NCBI GenBank assembly: GCA_916700875.1
Contig: CAKAKS010000062.1
Span: 17,326,460-17,390,459 of the forward strand
From: Sebastes aleutianus
Taxonomy: Eukaryota; Chordata; Actinopteri; Perciformes; Sebastidae
Reading direction: 5' to 3'
DNA: 64,000 nt
Below the pieces are notes generated by a model. That model was given only the letters and a program-made list of their open reading frames with translations, ran no database searches and had not been told where the DNA came from. The translations under genes and the position numbers were made by a program. This document shows, piece after piece, positions 10,629 through 20,794 of this stretch (positions are counted from its first letter, which is position 1; each line of letters starts with the position of its first letter).

Positions 10629-11699
10629 TCAGACACAGGTGGTACAATCTTGCATGATTGGTATGGTCTGGTGTTCGTGTTTGTTGGTGCAGTGTTCCAG
10701 AGAGCTGGAGCTCTTTAGCGGGACCAGACAACGGTCAGACGGCCGCCCGCTTTGCAGCACCCCCCAGCAGCACAACACGCGCAGGAACTCCTTCCTCATG
10801 TCCTTGCTGCGCAGCGTGTAGATCACCGGGTTAAGCGCTGAGTTCAGAGTGGCAAAGCCAAAAAAGTGGTCTGCTTTGGAGAGGATGGGGCAGGATTGTA
10901 TCGTGCACGATGAATCCAGGAGGAGGATGATAAAAGCGGGCAGCCAGCACATGATGAAGACACCCAGCACTATGGTGACAGTTTTCAAAAGGGCATAGGC
11001 CGGTGAGTTGGTCGCTTCCTGTTGGCTGGAGCGTACAATCAAATAGATCCTCACATAGAGGATGACAATAGAGAGTAGTAAGAGGCTGAAAATGGTGACA
11101 ACAAACAGGATGTATTTCTTGGAGTAGAGCGGCAACACGGCAGAGCATTCAGGGAAGTCGTCGATGCAGTTCCAGCCGATGATGGGAAGTCCTCCGAGCA
11201 GAATGGAGGTGACCCAACATGCTCCTATCAGGAGGAACATGCGGCACGTTCTGGTGGAGCCGTATACTTTGACTTTGGTGATGGCGATGTAGCGCTCTGT
11301 AGCTATCGCCAGCAAACTGAAGACTGAAGCTGACAGAGCTATGAATGCCGTACCTTCCCGGATGAACCACTGCACAGGCATCAGGTCAAAGGTCGTGGAC
11401 CCTGATAGGAAGATGTTGGCTATGTAGGCCGAGCCGGCCAGCAGGTCAGAGAACGCCAGGTTGCCGATGAAGAAAAACATGGCGGAGTGGAACTTCTTGT
11501 TGCGGAAGACGGCGATGAGGACCAGCAGGTTCTCCAGGATGATGATAGTGCAGAGGACCACGATGACGATGTTGAGGGTGGTGAGATGCTTTTTATTTTC
11601 AATGACATCCGCCAGCTTCTGGTCGGTCATGTTCTTAGCATATTTATAGTGGGCGTGGATCAGACACTGATTGTAGTATTGGGAATACTTGCTCTTCAT
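10629..11699 (-). CDS. s1pr2: Sphingosine-1-phosphate receptor 2 (class A GPCR)
   Basis: Plasma-membrane receptor for sphingosine-1-phosphate, coupling in other vertebrates mainly to G12/13-Rho, Gq and Gi; the zebrafish gene (mil) is needed for heart-tube fusion. The protein is 356 residues in one exon. Seen in it: an N-glycosylation sequon NMT at 23-25, TM1 about 42-65, Asp85 (2.50) in LAFSDLLAG, the S1P headgroup pair Arg114-Glu115 in WFIREG, and an ERY motif at 135-137. There are paired Cys in ECL2 (178, 185) and ECL3 (265, 270), CWLP in TM6 (251-254), NPVIY at 290-294 and likely palmitoylated CC at 310-311. ENLLVLIAV and RNKKFHSAMFFFIGNLAFSD point to subtype 2. The start at 11699 has a strong context (GTCACC ATG). 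An in-frame ATG 45 bp upstream, at 11744, has a weak one and would add 15 residues. The gene is intact and lies upstream of dnmt1 on the same strand. Confidence 0.96.
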   Translation of the reverse strand: MKSKYSQYYNQCLIHAHYKYAKNMTDQKLADVIENKKHLTTLNIVIVVLCTIIILENLLVLIAVFRNKKFHSAMFFFIGNLAFSDLLAGSAYIANIFLSGSTTFDLMPVQWFIREGTAFIALSASVFSLLAIATERYIAITKVKVYGSTRTCRMFLLIGACWVTSILLGGLPIIGWNCIDDFPECSAVLPLYSKKYILFVVTIFSLLLLSIVILYVRIYLIVRSSQQEATNSPAYALLKTVTIVLGVFIMCWLPAFIILLLDSSCTIQSCPILSKADHFFGFATLNSALNPVIYTLRSKDMRKEFLRVLCCWGVLQSGRPSDRCLVPLKSSSSLEHCTNKHEHQTIPIMQDCTTCV

Positions 11700-11856
11700 G
11701 GTGACGGGGTGGCAGAGCACAGCGGCTTTACGGCAAAGATTCATTCACGCAGTGGAGTTGTGCAGAGCATCTCAGCCGATAATCATTGACTTTAAGGAGA
11801 GGACAGAGAGGACCGCCTGTCCCACAGTCACGTCTGAGGAGCTCTATGTGGGCCAC
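11700..11856 (-). other. s1pr2: 5' UTR part of the s1pr2 coding exon
   Basis: A good acceptor (TGTTTCTGCAG on the minus strand) ends at 11857, so the coding exon probably begins at 11856 and the gene has at least one further 5' non-coding exon. Within it are an in-frame upstream ATG at 11744 (no stop before the main start) and a very short upstream frame ATG-ATT-ATC-GGC-TGA. These could modestly affect translation. The vertebrate gene typically has a 5' UTR intron, which supports this reading. Confidence 0.6.
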
Positions 11857-12168
11857 CTGCAGAAACACAGAGAGGAAGAGAAGACCTGCGTTACTGACTG
11901 ACAGGGGAAACTCAGCTGCTCTAATGAAATAAACTGTGACAAAGCAAACACACATTTAGCAAAGCAATGCACTCGCCAAATTTACAGTCCTCCAGCAAAA
12001 CAAAGTAGCCAGGCAACAACCTGTTCCTCCGTCAGCACAGTGGAAACTAAACATTACAAGTCAACGAGTGGAGGAACAGCTTCATAATTAACTCCCCTTA
12101 TTATCAAACATCCCCGAGGTGATCTAGATAAAGAAAATGATGCACTGGCATTTAAAGTAAAGACATTA
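11857..12168. other. No gene seen (s1pr2 intron or 5' flank)
   Basis: Plain sequence without an open frame or repeat copy elsewhere in the window. It would be intronic if the s1pr2 5' exon lies further right. Confidence 0.4.
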
Positions 12169-12169
12169 A

Positions 12170-12438
12170 AGCTGCAACGATTAATCAGTTAATCAGTTTG
12201 AGTAATATTTTTTCACAGAAAAAGGTCATAATTCAGCTTCTTAAATGTGAATGTTTCCTGGTTTCTTTACTCCTCTATGACAATAAACTGAATATCTTTG
12301 AGTTGTGGACAAAATAAGACATTTGAGGACGTCGTCTTGGGCTCTGGGGAACACTGATCGACATTTTTCACCATTTTCTGACATTTTATAGACCAAAAAA
12401 TGAATTGACGATGAAAATAATCACTAGTTGCAGCCCTA
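12170..12438. mobile_element. hAT-like MITE, GCTGCAACGATTAATC type
   Basis: The ends read AAAGCTGCAACGATTAATCAG at the left and CTAGTTGCAGCCCTAAA at the right, i.e. inverted GGCTGCAAC termini with a homeobox-like ATTAATC motif. A clear second copy lies at 36827-37161, sharing TTCTTAAATGTGAATGTTT-type interior words and TGACATTTTATAGACC. Non-coding. Confidence 0.75.
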
Positions 12439-12999
12439 AAAGACTTAACTGAATGGCCACAGAGAGAACACACTGCACTCACTGAGTCCTAAACTGAACA
12501 CCCACGCAGGCAACAGTTGCAGCTTGTTGCGGTCTAAAGGAATGGAAAGTAATAATCCATCAGCTCACAAGGGAGTTGTATGTTATCAACTCTGTGGGGA
12601 AACTGAGGAATATGAACACACATGGCTGGTGAACCTGTGCAGATCATCTTCAGGTAGAAGAATAAATACTGAGTGAGTGCTGCTGCTTATAGACAAAGGG
12701 CTGGCGGTCCGAAGGGGACATTCCTCTAACCCTGTCCGAGCAGTCGGCTGTCAACACATGGCATTGTTGTGGGGAGCGAACCATTCCACTCCAGTGAGCT
12801 ACCTCTTGAAACTTCAGCATAGCTCGTGGATCAGCCAGACCTCTTCGCCCAGACCCGCCCCTTCCAACCAGTTCACACAAGCTGACAGCAAATCAAACAG
12901 ACGCCCGAGAGGAAAAGGTGGGAGTTTCCCATTATGAGGAAAAAACTTTGGAAGACATCTAAAGCAAATCATACACCATTTACATGACATATCACAATT

Positions 13000-13805
13000 T
13001 TAAGTAGATCCATCGACAGAAAATTATTTGCCAATTATTTTGATAATCGATTAATCATTAAAGTAATTTTTCATGCAAAAATGGCAGAAAATGCTGTTTT
13101 CAGCTTTCAAATATTGAGATTTACTGCTTTACTCTGTTTTATATCTAGGGCTGCCCCCTCTTTGTCGACTAATCGGTTGTTTTGGCCTCAGTCGACTAAG
13201 ATTTCTTTAGTCGATTAGTCATTTGTTTATGCTTTTTTCATGCTGAATGACTTATTTCAAAGAAACTTATGAGCACATCTCTGGTAAACAGTTTTACAGA
13301 TCTGTCGATTAAACCAACTAATCGATTAGTCAAATGATGAAAGTGTTAGTTGACAAAGAATTTCTTTGGTCGAGGACAGCCCTAATTATATCATATTAAA
13401 CTGAATATCTTTGGACTGACAAAACAAGACATTTAAAGACATCACCATGGACCATAAGAAACTGAGATGGCCATTTTTTCAACATTTTCTGACATTTTAT
13501 AGACCAAACGATTCATCTACAAAATAATTGTCAGATAAATCGATAACACTCGATTTTGTCGACTAATCGATTAGTTAATTTAATCGACAGATCTGTAAAA
13601 CTGACTTTCTCCACAAAGAATCACACAAAAGCAGCACTTTAAATCTTGTGTTTAGATATGTGCTCATAAGTTTCTTAGAAATATGTCATTCAGCATGAAA
13701 AAAGCATAAAGAAACGACTAATCGACGAAAGAAATCTTAGTCGGCTAAGACCAAAACAACTGATTAGTCGACTAATCGACTGAGAGGGACAGCCCTAGTT
13801 GCAGC
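13000..13805. mobile_element. hAT-like MITE interrupted by two oppositely oriented MITEs
   Basis: The outer element has blocks at about 13003-13146, 13386-13550 and 13798-13812 and shares TGACATTTTATAGACCAAA and ACTGAATATCTTTG with the element at 12170-12438. Insert 1 is about 13147-13385, with ends TAGGGCTGCCCC and ACAGCCCTA and a near-matching 8-bp flank (TTTATATC / ATTATATC). Insert 2 is about 13552-13797. It is the same family in inverse orientation, ending GGGACAGCCCTAG. The two inserts share GTCGACTAATCG and TGCTGAATGA / TCATTCAGCA words in opposite directions. Confidence 0.75.
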
Positions 13806-13854
13806 TGTAATTTTAAGTATTCAATACACTAAATATTTCCTACATTGTGTGTAA

Positions 13855-14210
13855 TACACACTAGGAATGTAAAACCAAACCATGGGCTTGCTGAACTGTT
13901 GCACCGCTATTAAATACAGGCCTGCTCATTATTTGTTGAGGTGCCAGACACAGAAGAGGCAATTATCTGAACATAGGCTGACCATTAAGTAGCCTGCCTT
14001 ATTATATATATCATATATTATATAGAAATATCATTCATTACTATCAATCAATCTATTTATATATTTGGGAGTTCAAACACATTGAAAATGGTTATGTTTT
14101 TCTTCTCCCTAATGTGCAAAACAAACCGAACTGTAACCCAAACCGTGTCCCAAAAACTGTAATACCAACTGAACCGTGGGCTTGTTGAACTGTTGCACCA
14201 CTAATACACA
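13855..14210. repeat. Paired direct repeat, probable MITE remnant
   Basis: A block with CATGGGCTTGCTGAACTGTTGCACC near 13880 recurs near 14172 as CGTGGGCTTGTTGAACTGTTGCACC, both followed by a CTA/CTAATA word. Roughly 290 bp separates them. No coding potential. Confidence 0.5.
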
Positions 14211-14214
14211 CAAT

Positions 14215-14832
14215 GACAATTTGTCTGCTTTATGGGCATATGTTGTTATAGTCTGAATACATAAAGCTTATTAGTGTGAAACCAATGTGGGAGACCTTTG
14301 ACCTAATAAAGATTTACGTTTTATAATGACGCACCCAAACAAATGAACAAAAACCTTGTGAACCACTAATGTGGCTTCACAAGAGCTCTTTTTCAAGGCG
14401 AAACCTATAAACAAACCAAAACTAAATAAAAGTGGCTGCAGCTCCGGGGCTTAAAACAAAGGAAAGTTGGATGCTCTGGAAATCTAATTAGAGGTGGAGC
14501 TGGTGTCTTAAACCTGTCAGCAGCAACAGGATCCCTCTGCAAGCTGGCCAGCTCCACAGGTAACTCAACACTGATGCTTCCACTCGCTGCTCGTCTTCTG
14601 CAGCTCTTAACTGGAAACCTTTAGTGGAAACTGGGACTGAACCTCATCTCTGCTCCGCTGAGAGACTGAGAGATGGAGAGGGAGCGAGACAAAGCCAGAC
14701 GGAGAGCATGCATGTGGAACGGCATCTGGACACAAAGGCTGGAATCTGAGACATCACGGTGACGTCCACGCACACAAACTCATCCATGTGACGTGTGCAG
14801 GACTTCACACGTGCACAGAAATCTTTCCTCAG

Positions 14833-14872
<40 letters not shown>

Positions 14873-16155
14873 CTAATTGTGACAGCAAAGCATCCCCCTG
14901 CATGCAGGCAGGTTGGACACACAGCTGCTGGTCGCCAGTAATAACCAGCACACTGTTTCCTCCAGCAGGAACAAAGAACAATAGTCTCCTTCAGCGATGC
15001 CCTTCAACCTCAATAATGGGACAGCGCACTTCCATTTGGCTGTTGCAACTGTATCATAGCAGAAATGTATTTACAGTCGAGCACTCCCTTATCAGAACTG
15101 CTGTATCAGGGCAGCTTGTCCCCCCCTCCACCTCTCCCTCCCCCCTCTCCATCCTTTTCAGCTCCATTAATAGACACAAATAGGAGGCTTGAGGCTGAGC
15201 ACATGTGCAGCTGCACCAGCGTAATTACATTAGGTAACATTATTGCAGACTATAATGATTTTATTATATAGATCAGGTCTGCTAAGAGAAAAACACACTA
15301 GTTTTCACTCTGGACTGTTCTCATGTGTTGTGTAGACAGCTCGAGGTCGTCCCGTCACCTCCAGTCCTAGCCATCTGTCATCACAGGGATTTCACTCTGT
15401 GTGTGTGTGTGTGTGTGTGTGAAACCTGACGGGCTGGTTTGCCGACAACACTGCCTCGCCGCAGCCCTGCCCTGCCCCTCTACCTGCCGACCGTGTGCCA
15501 TTCAGGTGTTTCCACGGCGATTGGTCGACGGGAGTGCAGACTTCCTGCTATGTAACCCCTCCCTCCAGACCCACCCGTGCCCTGCGTTCGACCCAGACAT
15601 CTCTGTCACACTTACACAAACACACAGTGTCAAAAATGTTGTCACGCCATTTCGACCAATGACTCCTTTTTTAACACAATGAGAGCAGCACAAACCCCCC
15701 AAAAACTACACTTCAGTATATTAACAGAATAGTAAAACATTTTTTAATATTACTAGTAAAGTTTTTATGCATACCTACTACTCTATGTGCTGATTAGTAT
15801 TTTAGTACAATTTCAAAAGTATATAAAAATATTATAATTTTAATTCTGCAACTAGTGGCTAAACAATTCTGTTACACCATTCAATTCAACCGAATACACT
15901 TTTGCAATTAATGCACTTATAATATCCTTATCCAACTTATATATAATGTATCTACTTTTAGGTTGTATTCACTGTTTAAAAGTAGACCTAAGTATACTAT
16001 TAATACTACTATAGTGTTTAAAAGTGTTACTTTGGGACAGCATATTCAAGTACATGAAATACTCGTTGAAATAACTTGTTCTCGAGTTCTTCTATTATGA
16101 CTTATTGTAAATACACTGAAGTATGCAGATGTTGGAAAAGCATGTATTTAAAATT
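14215..16155. other. Gene-free stretch with microsatellites
   Basis: (AC)n at 14839-14872 and (GT)n at 15397-15421. A C-rich unique block lies at about 15430-15600, and AT-rich DNA with scattered AGTATAC/AGTAAGT words at 15715-16140 suggests an old degraded repeat. No credible exon. Confidence 0.5.
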
Positions 16156-16500
16156 AAGGCTGCACAGTTAATCGCAATATGGCCTAATGCAATTTTCAAA
16201 TTGCAGGAAGCGCAATATTTGTTAAAGGAGAAATGTAAAATAGCATTTTAAATTAAATATTGTCATTGTGTAGAGATGTCCCGGCCTACACATCATATTC
16301 TACTGACTTCAGAAAACATCTTTGTCCGGGTACAGACCCCCACAAAAATCACGACATAATCCTTTTAATATGTTTTTCAATGAAAATGAGAATAACGATG
16401 TAAAAATGAGAATTCCCTCTCATGTTGCAAATCATATCGCAATTGCAATATCAGTCAAAATAATCGCAATTAGATATTTTTTCTAAATAATTCAGCACTA
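16156..16500. mobile_element. hAT-like MITE, AATCGCAAT type
   Basis: The left end reads TTAAGGCTGCACAGTTAATCGCAATATGGCC. The right part has ATCGCAATTGCAATATCAGTC and AATAATCGCAATTAGATATT. These are the sub-terminal words of a common fish hAT-derived MITE family, and ATCGCAAT occurs in both halves. The right terminus is degraded (TTCAGCACTA). Confidence 0.6.
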
Positions 16501-17908
16501 TTTAAAATACTTTTTAATTGTAGAGTCATGAGAACAGAGATGATTTTTTTGTTTCCTTGTGTGTGTCATAAACAACTGTCAGTGTTGTGATGTAGGTGAA
16601 GGTGCAGAGAGGCTACAGAAAGACAAATAGTATAATATCCTGTCTGGATGTCAGTGAGGCTCAGACAAGGTTAGACGAGGTGATGAAAGAAACTACTGTG
16701 GACACAGGAGGATGAACATGAGACAAAGTAAGTCAAACAACAGTCCCCTGAGACAGGATATCAGAAAGAATATGTGAAGCTTATCACATAGACTGTTTCT
16801 CATCATTTGAGAAATGATGCTCTTGTGGTGCATGCTCACATAAACACATGCTATGGTTTTCACAGCTTTGTCTGCTTTTCACAACCACACACACATATGA
16901 AAACCTGCTGTATTCGACCATGAAACCACCAGCTGCAAAACACCTGCATATGTTTTCTAACTTCCAAAAGATGATTCGATATGGAGCTGAAAGCTGACTC
17001 TTGTTTTCTCTTAATCCTAACAACATACAGAATCCCCCTCTCCATCATGGGACTGACGGCTGCACAAAAGCCTCAGGTGTTTTCCCCAGAAACACCTGAT
17101 AAGCCCCAATTAGCAGAGTGTCCGCTCACCAATAACCAAGGCAACGCTGCCCTGTTACGCCACCTGCTACCTGTCACACTCTGGCTCTACTTTCTCTGGG
17201 GGAAAGCACTTAAAACAACAACAGAGCTCCTAACCCCTGACACAGCATGCACATCCATGTTTCTGTGCACGCACTTTCACTCACACGCTCAATCTCTCCC
17301 AAATATTTAGATAAGAGCTGCGTCTAACCTTGTGTTTGGACAGTACACATTTGCAGCTTATCTTGTTTGCATGATTGAAATGTTTACTTTTTGTTTACCT
17401 AGAGGAATCACTCGTTGGCGTGTTGAGCAGTTTGTGGTCTGAAACTTCCTGTAACGTATCTTTCTCCATCTGCCCTTCACACTTCTGGCTCACAGGCCAC
17501 TGTGGTGGCAGCAAGCTCTAAAAACAGCCAGCAGCATTAGACTAGAACACAAAGATCCTCTTTGTTTGGGCTATAATATGAAAAAAGTTAATCATGTACA
17601 TTTTCCATTTTAAGGAGATTTAATGACTTCCTGCGCCCTCTGCGAGACACCAGACTTTTCCTCTGGAATAGACTTAATCTCAGCCACGAGGTGATCCATC
17701 ATGGATATACCAGAAAGCATCTGCTGCTGTGATTTGTTCTTTCCTGCTCAGTTTCAAAGTCGTTAACGGTGATATCAGTGTATAATTTATCTCTGAGAGA
17801 GCTTTGCTATAACTGTAAACAGAATCAGTCTAAACCTTTCTTCTCCCGTCTGTGTTCAACGTCTTCTAACTGACCTACAGACCAAAGGACAGTCTGTGGT
17901 TGCTGCCA
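16501..17908. other. No gene seen
   Basis: Mostly unique sequence. Short frames such as that at 16981-17310 show no recognisable motif. No repeat partner in the window. Confidence 0.45.
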
Positions 17909-19037
17909 CCATAGACTGTATCTATAAGAAGTGGACCCATTGGTTTGTGTGGACTACGGTTTTGAAGCCTCGAGTTCGGCATTTTGGCTGTCGCCATCTT
18001 GGTTTTTTGCAACCAGAAGTGACACGAGAGGGTGGAGCTAAGTACAACCGAACTCTGAATAAGGCATTTTTAAATGACCAAAAATGTTACAATTAAAGGT
18101 ATAGTGTGTAGGATTTGGCGGCATCTAGTGGGGTGGTTGCAGAATGCAACCAACTGAATACCCCTCCGCTCATTCTTCCTTTGCAAGACTTACGGTAACG
18201 TGAGCCGCCGAGTGTGAAACTGTGGTCTCGCCATCCTTACCATAATAACACTACTTTAGGAACAACAGAAATCAGACGGCGGCTGGCGGTACTACGGTTT
18301 TGCACTCTGCTGCTCACATTACCGCAGTTTCACAAGCGTGTCGGAGAACTACGGTGGCCTTCAGGTAATGTAGAAACGCAAAAGGCTCTCGCTAGAGCCA
18401 GTGTTTAGTTTGTTCCTTCTGGGCTACTGTAGAAACCTGGCGGAGCAACATGGCGGACTCCGTGAAGAGGACCAGCTCCCTATGTAGATATGAAGGGCTC
18501 ATTCTAAGCTAACGAAAACACGATTCTTAGTTTCAGGTGATTATACACTAATGAATCACATAGTTATGAATATTATATTACATTTATGCTATAGATCCCC
18601 CTGAAATGTTACACACTGTTCCTTTAACTTTCATGAATTGAAAACACACTGTGAAAGGGTTAAAGTTGTAAGACGAAATCACGGACAATTCCCAGAGCGG
18701 ACAACGCTGTGGTAGCGACGTCAATCACAAGGTAGCCACGCCCTAAAGCATACCCTGCTTTATGGTCTATTTGACTGTAAATGGGACCATAATTTACTAA
18801 ATGAACATCATGCTATATTGAAGAAGACTTGAAACTAGCGATTTAGACCATAAACTCATGTTTACAATGTTTACTGAGGTAATAAATCAAGTGAGAAGTA
18901 GGCTCATTTTCTCATAGACTTCTATACAATCAGACTTTGTTCTGCAACCAGAGGAGTCGCCCCCTGCTGGCTGTTAGAAAGAGTGCAAGTTTAAGGCACT
19001 TCAACATTGGCTTCACTTTTCAGACTTGGGGGTTGCC
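17909..19037 (+). repeat. Dispersed repeat, interrupted by a TTAA MITE
   Basis: The block starts ATAGACTGTATCTATAAGAAGTGG and ends near TTGGCTTCACTTTTCAGAC. It is split at TTACAATTAA / TTAACTTTCATG by the element at 18097-18623. A reverse-oriented copy of its 3' part lies at about 47160-47292 (CAACCAGAGGAGTCGCC versus its complement). No open frame. Its class is not known to me, but the recurrence shows it is a dispersed element. Confidence 0.7.
18097..18623. mobile_element. TTAA-flanked (piggyBac-like) MITE, family 1, full copy
   Basis: Flanked on both sides by TTAA (18093-18096 and 18624-18627). The inverted ends read AGGTATAGTGTGTAGGAT and AGGAACAGTGTGTAACAT. The interior has GGCGGCATCTAGTGG, a CTATGTAGATATGAAGGGC word and CAGGTGATTATACAC. 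Other copies: 34450-34754, 44950-45241 and a fragment at 60546-60631. It is inserted precisely at a TTAA of the repeat at 17909-19037. Confidence 0.85.
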
Positions 19038-20165
19038 GCCAGGTGCTGCCACATCAACGACACCACTCATATGCGTGAGAAATCTAGTATTTGAGGGCGA
19101 TAGCAGCGGTTTGTGAGGTACAGGAGTGATGGAGATTGTGAGCCAAACAGCAAAAATCATGTTTGAGTCTTTACACTCAAACAGGATATAATATGTCTTC
19201 CTGAGTGTTTCGACCGAAACAAAAGGTGTGAATGTCACAGCAGAAAAGCTGTGGTTCCTCAGAGGAAAATTCCACATGCAAAGTGCAGCAATGTAGTCAG
19301 AGCGTTTCCCCCAGTCAAGTGTTGACATGCCAGACACACGGGGAAAAAACACAACTATCTATTACCACCACAATGCCACACCAACGATACCACAGAAGCT
19401 TCTAAGGAAGTGACTAAACTGAACGATGCACGCACAGTCGTTCTCTACAGTTATCCGTTTAATAGACTTTATCAGCGATGACGTTGTCTTTACACTGCCA
19501 GCTTCTCACAAGCCACTGCACACATGGGCCCGTTATGGCAGCTCCATGCAGTCGTGCTGTGCAACCACAGGAAAAACAGAGATGGACTGTGTCTGCTGGC
19601 AGGTGGCTGCAGCGTCTCTCTGCTGCTCCATCCATCACTGAGGCCCGCGGCTCTGCGTGTGAAATCTCCTCACATCAACACAGCAACAGTATTGATTGTC
19701 CAGGAAAAAGCATTAATGTTTCCAGCATAACTGGCATGAAGAGGATTCATATCCTTCAAACGACCTTGGTCTCAGCACAGATACACCTCGACTCTTTAAA
19801 GTGGTGAGCAGCGTCAAAATAAGCCCAGAACAGCTCTTGCATCCTTAGTCATGACTGCCTGATCTTATCTTAAGCCATTGCTGTTATCTCTGCTACACGC
19901 CACACTGCCGACAAGCTCACTGATAACAACAATGCCCAAAACCTGAAGTGAACCTTCAGAAACAGGCATGTTTGAGGTTAAACTTACAGCTACCTCAACT
20001 TCCTACTGTGGTACAATGTGAGTTCCCCAAAGTAGAAATACATTCACTTCAAGACCTCAGCTCTAAATGCCACTACAAGTGGTTTTCTTTTGCAATCAGC
20101 AGTCTATATTGAAGCTCAGAGTGCTAGACGTGCACTCACTTTTGTTCTTTGTTATCTGTTTGAAC
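19038..20165. other. No gene seen
   Basis: Unique-looking sequence with short frames in several registers (19426-19807) and no recognisable domain or splice structure. Confidence 0.45.
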
Positions 20166-20794
20166 TAAGGCTGTCAAAGTTAAGGCGATAACACGTTAAC
20201 GCAAATTAGTTTGAACGGCACTCATTTCTTTAACGCAATAATGCAACTTGTGATTTTTAGGTCAAGATCATATGAAACTAGACAACCTAAGGAATCCATT
20301 GGTTCCAACCATGTCATACTAGCTTGTTGGGAAGGAGGTTAAATAACGCTCCAAATTTGCGCTAAATATTGGCGAGGAAAAGTGGTCCCTTGACCTCTGA
20401 CCTCAAGATATGTGAATGAAAATGGGTTCTATGGGTACCCACAAGTCTCCCCTTTACAGACATGCCCACTTTATGGTAATCACATGCAGTTTTGGGGCAA
20501 ATCATAGTCAAGTCAGCACACTGACACACTGACAGCTGTTGTTGCCTGTTGGACTGCAGTTTGCCATGTTATGATTTGAGCATATTTTTATGCTAAAAGC
20601 AGTACCTGTGAGGGTTTCTGGACAATATTTGTCATTGTTTTGTGTTGTTAATTGATTTCCAATAATAAATATATACATACATTTGCATAAAGCAAGCATA
20701 CTTGTCCACTTCCATGTTGATAAGAGTATTAAATACTTGACAAATCTCCCTTAAAGGTACATTTTGAACAGATACAATCGGTTGACAGCCCTAA
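20166..20794 (+). mobile_element. Inverted-repeat element, GGCTGTCAAA type, full copy
   Basis: The ends read TAAGGCTGTCAAAG and GGTTGACAGCCCTAA. The interior includes TTGACCTCTGACCTCAAGATATG, TCTCCCCTTTACAGACATGCCC and AGTCAGCACACTGACACACTGAC. Partial relatives: 58795-59055 (reverse), 60688-61043 (same orientation) and 53992-54118 (reverse, right end only). The ends fit a hAT-type MITE; the transposase source is unknown. Confidence 0.75.

Noticed and set aside
11149..11649. Alternative frames inside s1pr2 on both strands
   Set aside because: They overlap an intact GPCR frame with full family motifs and are shadows of it.
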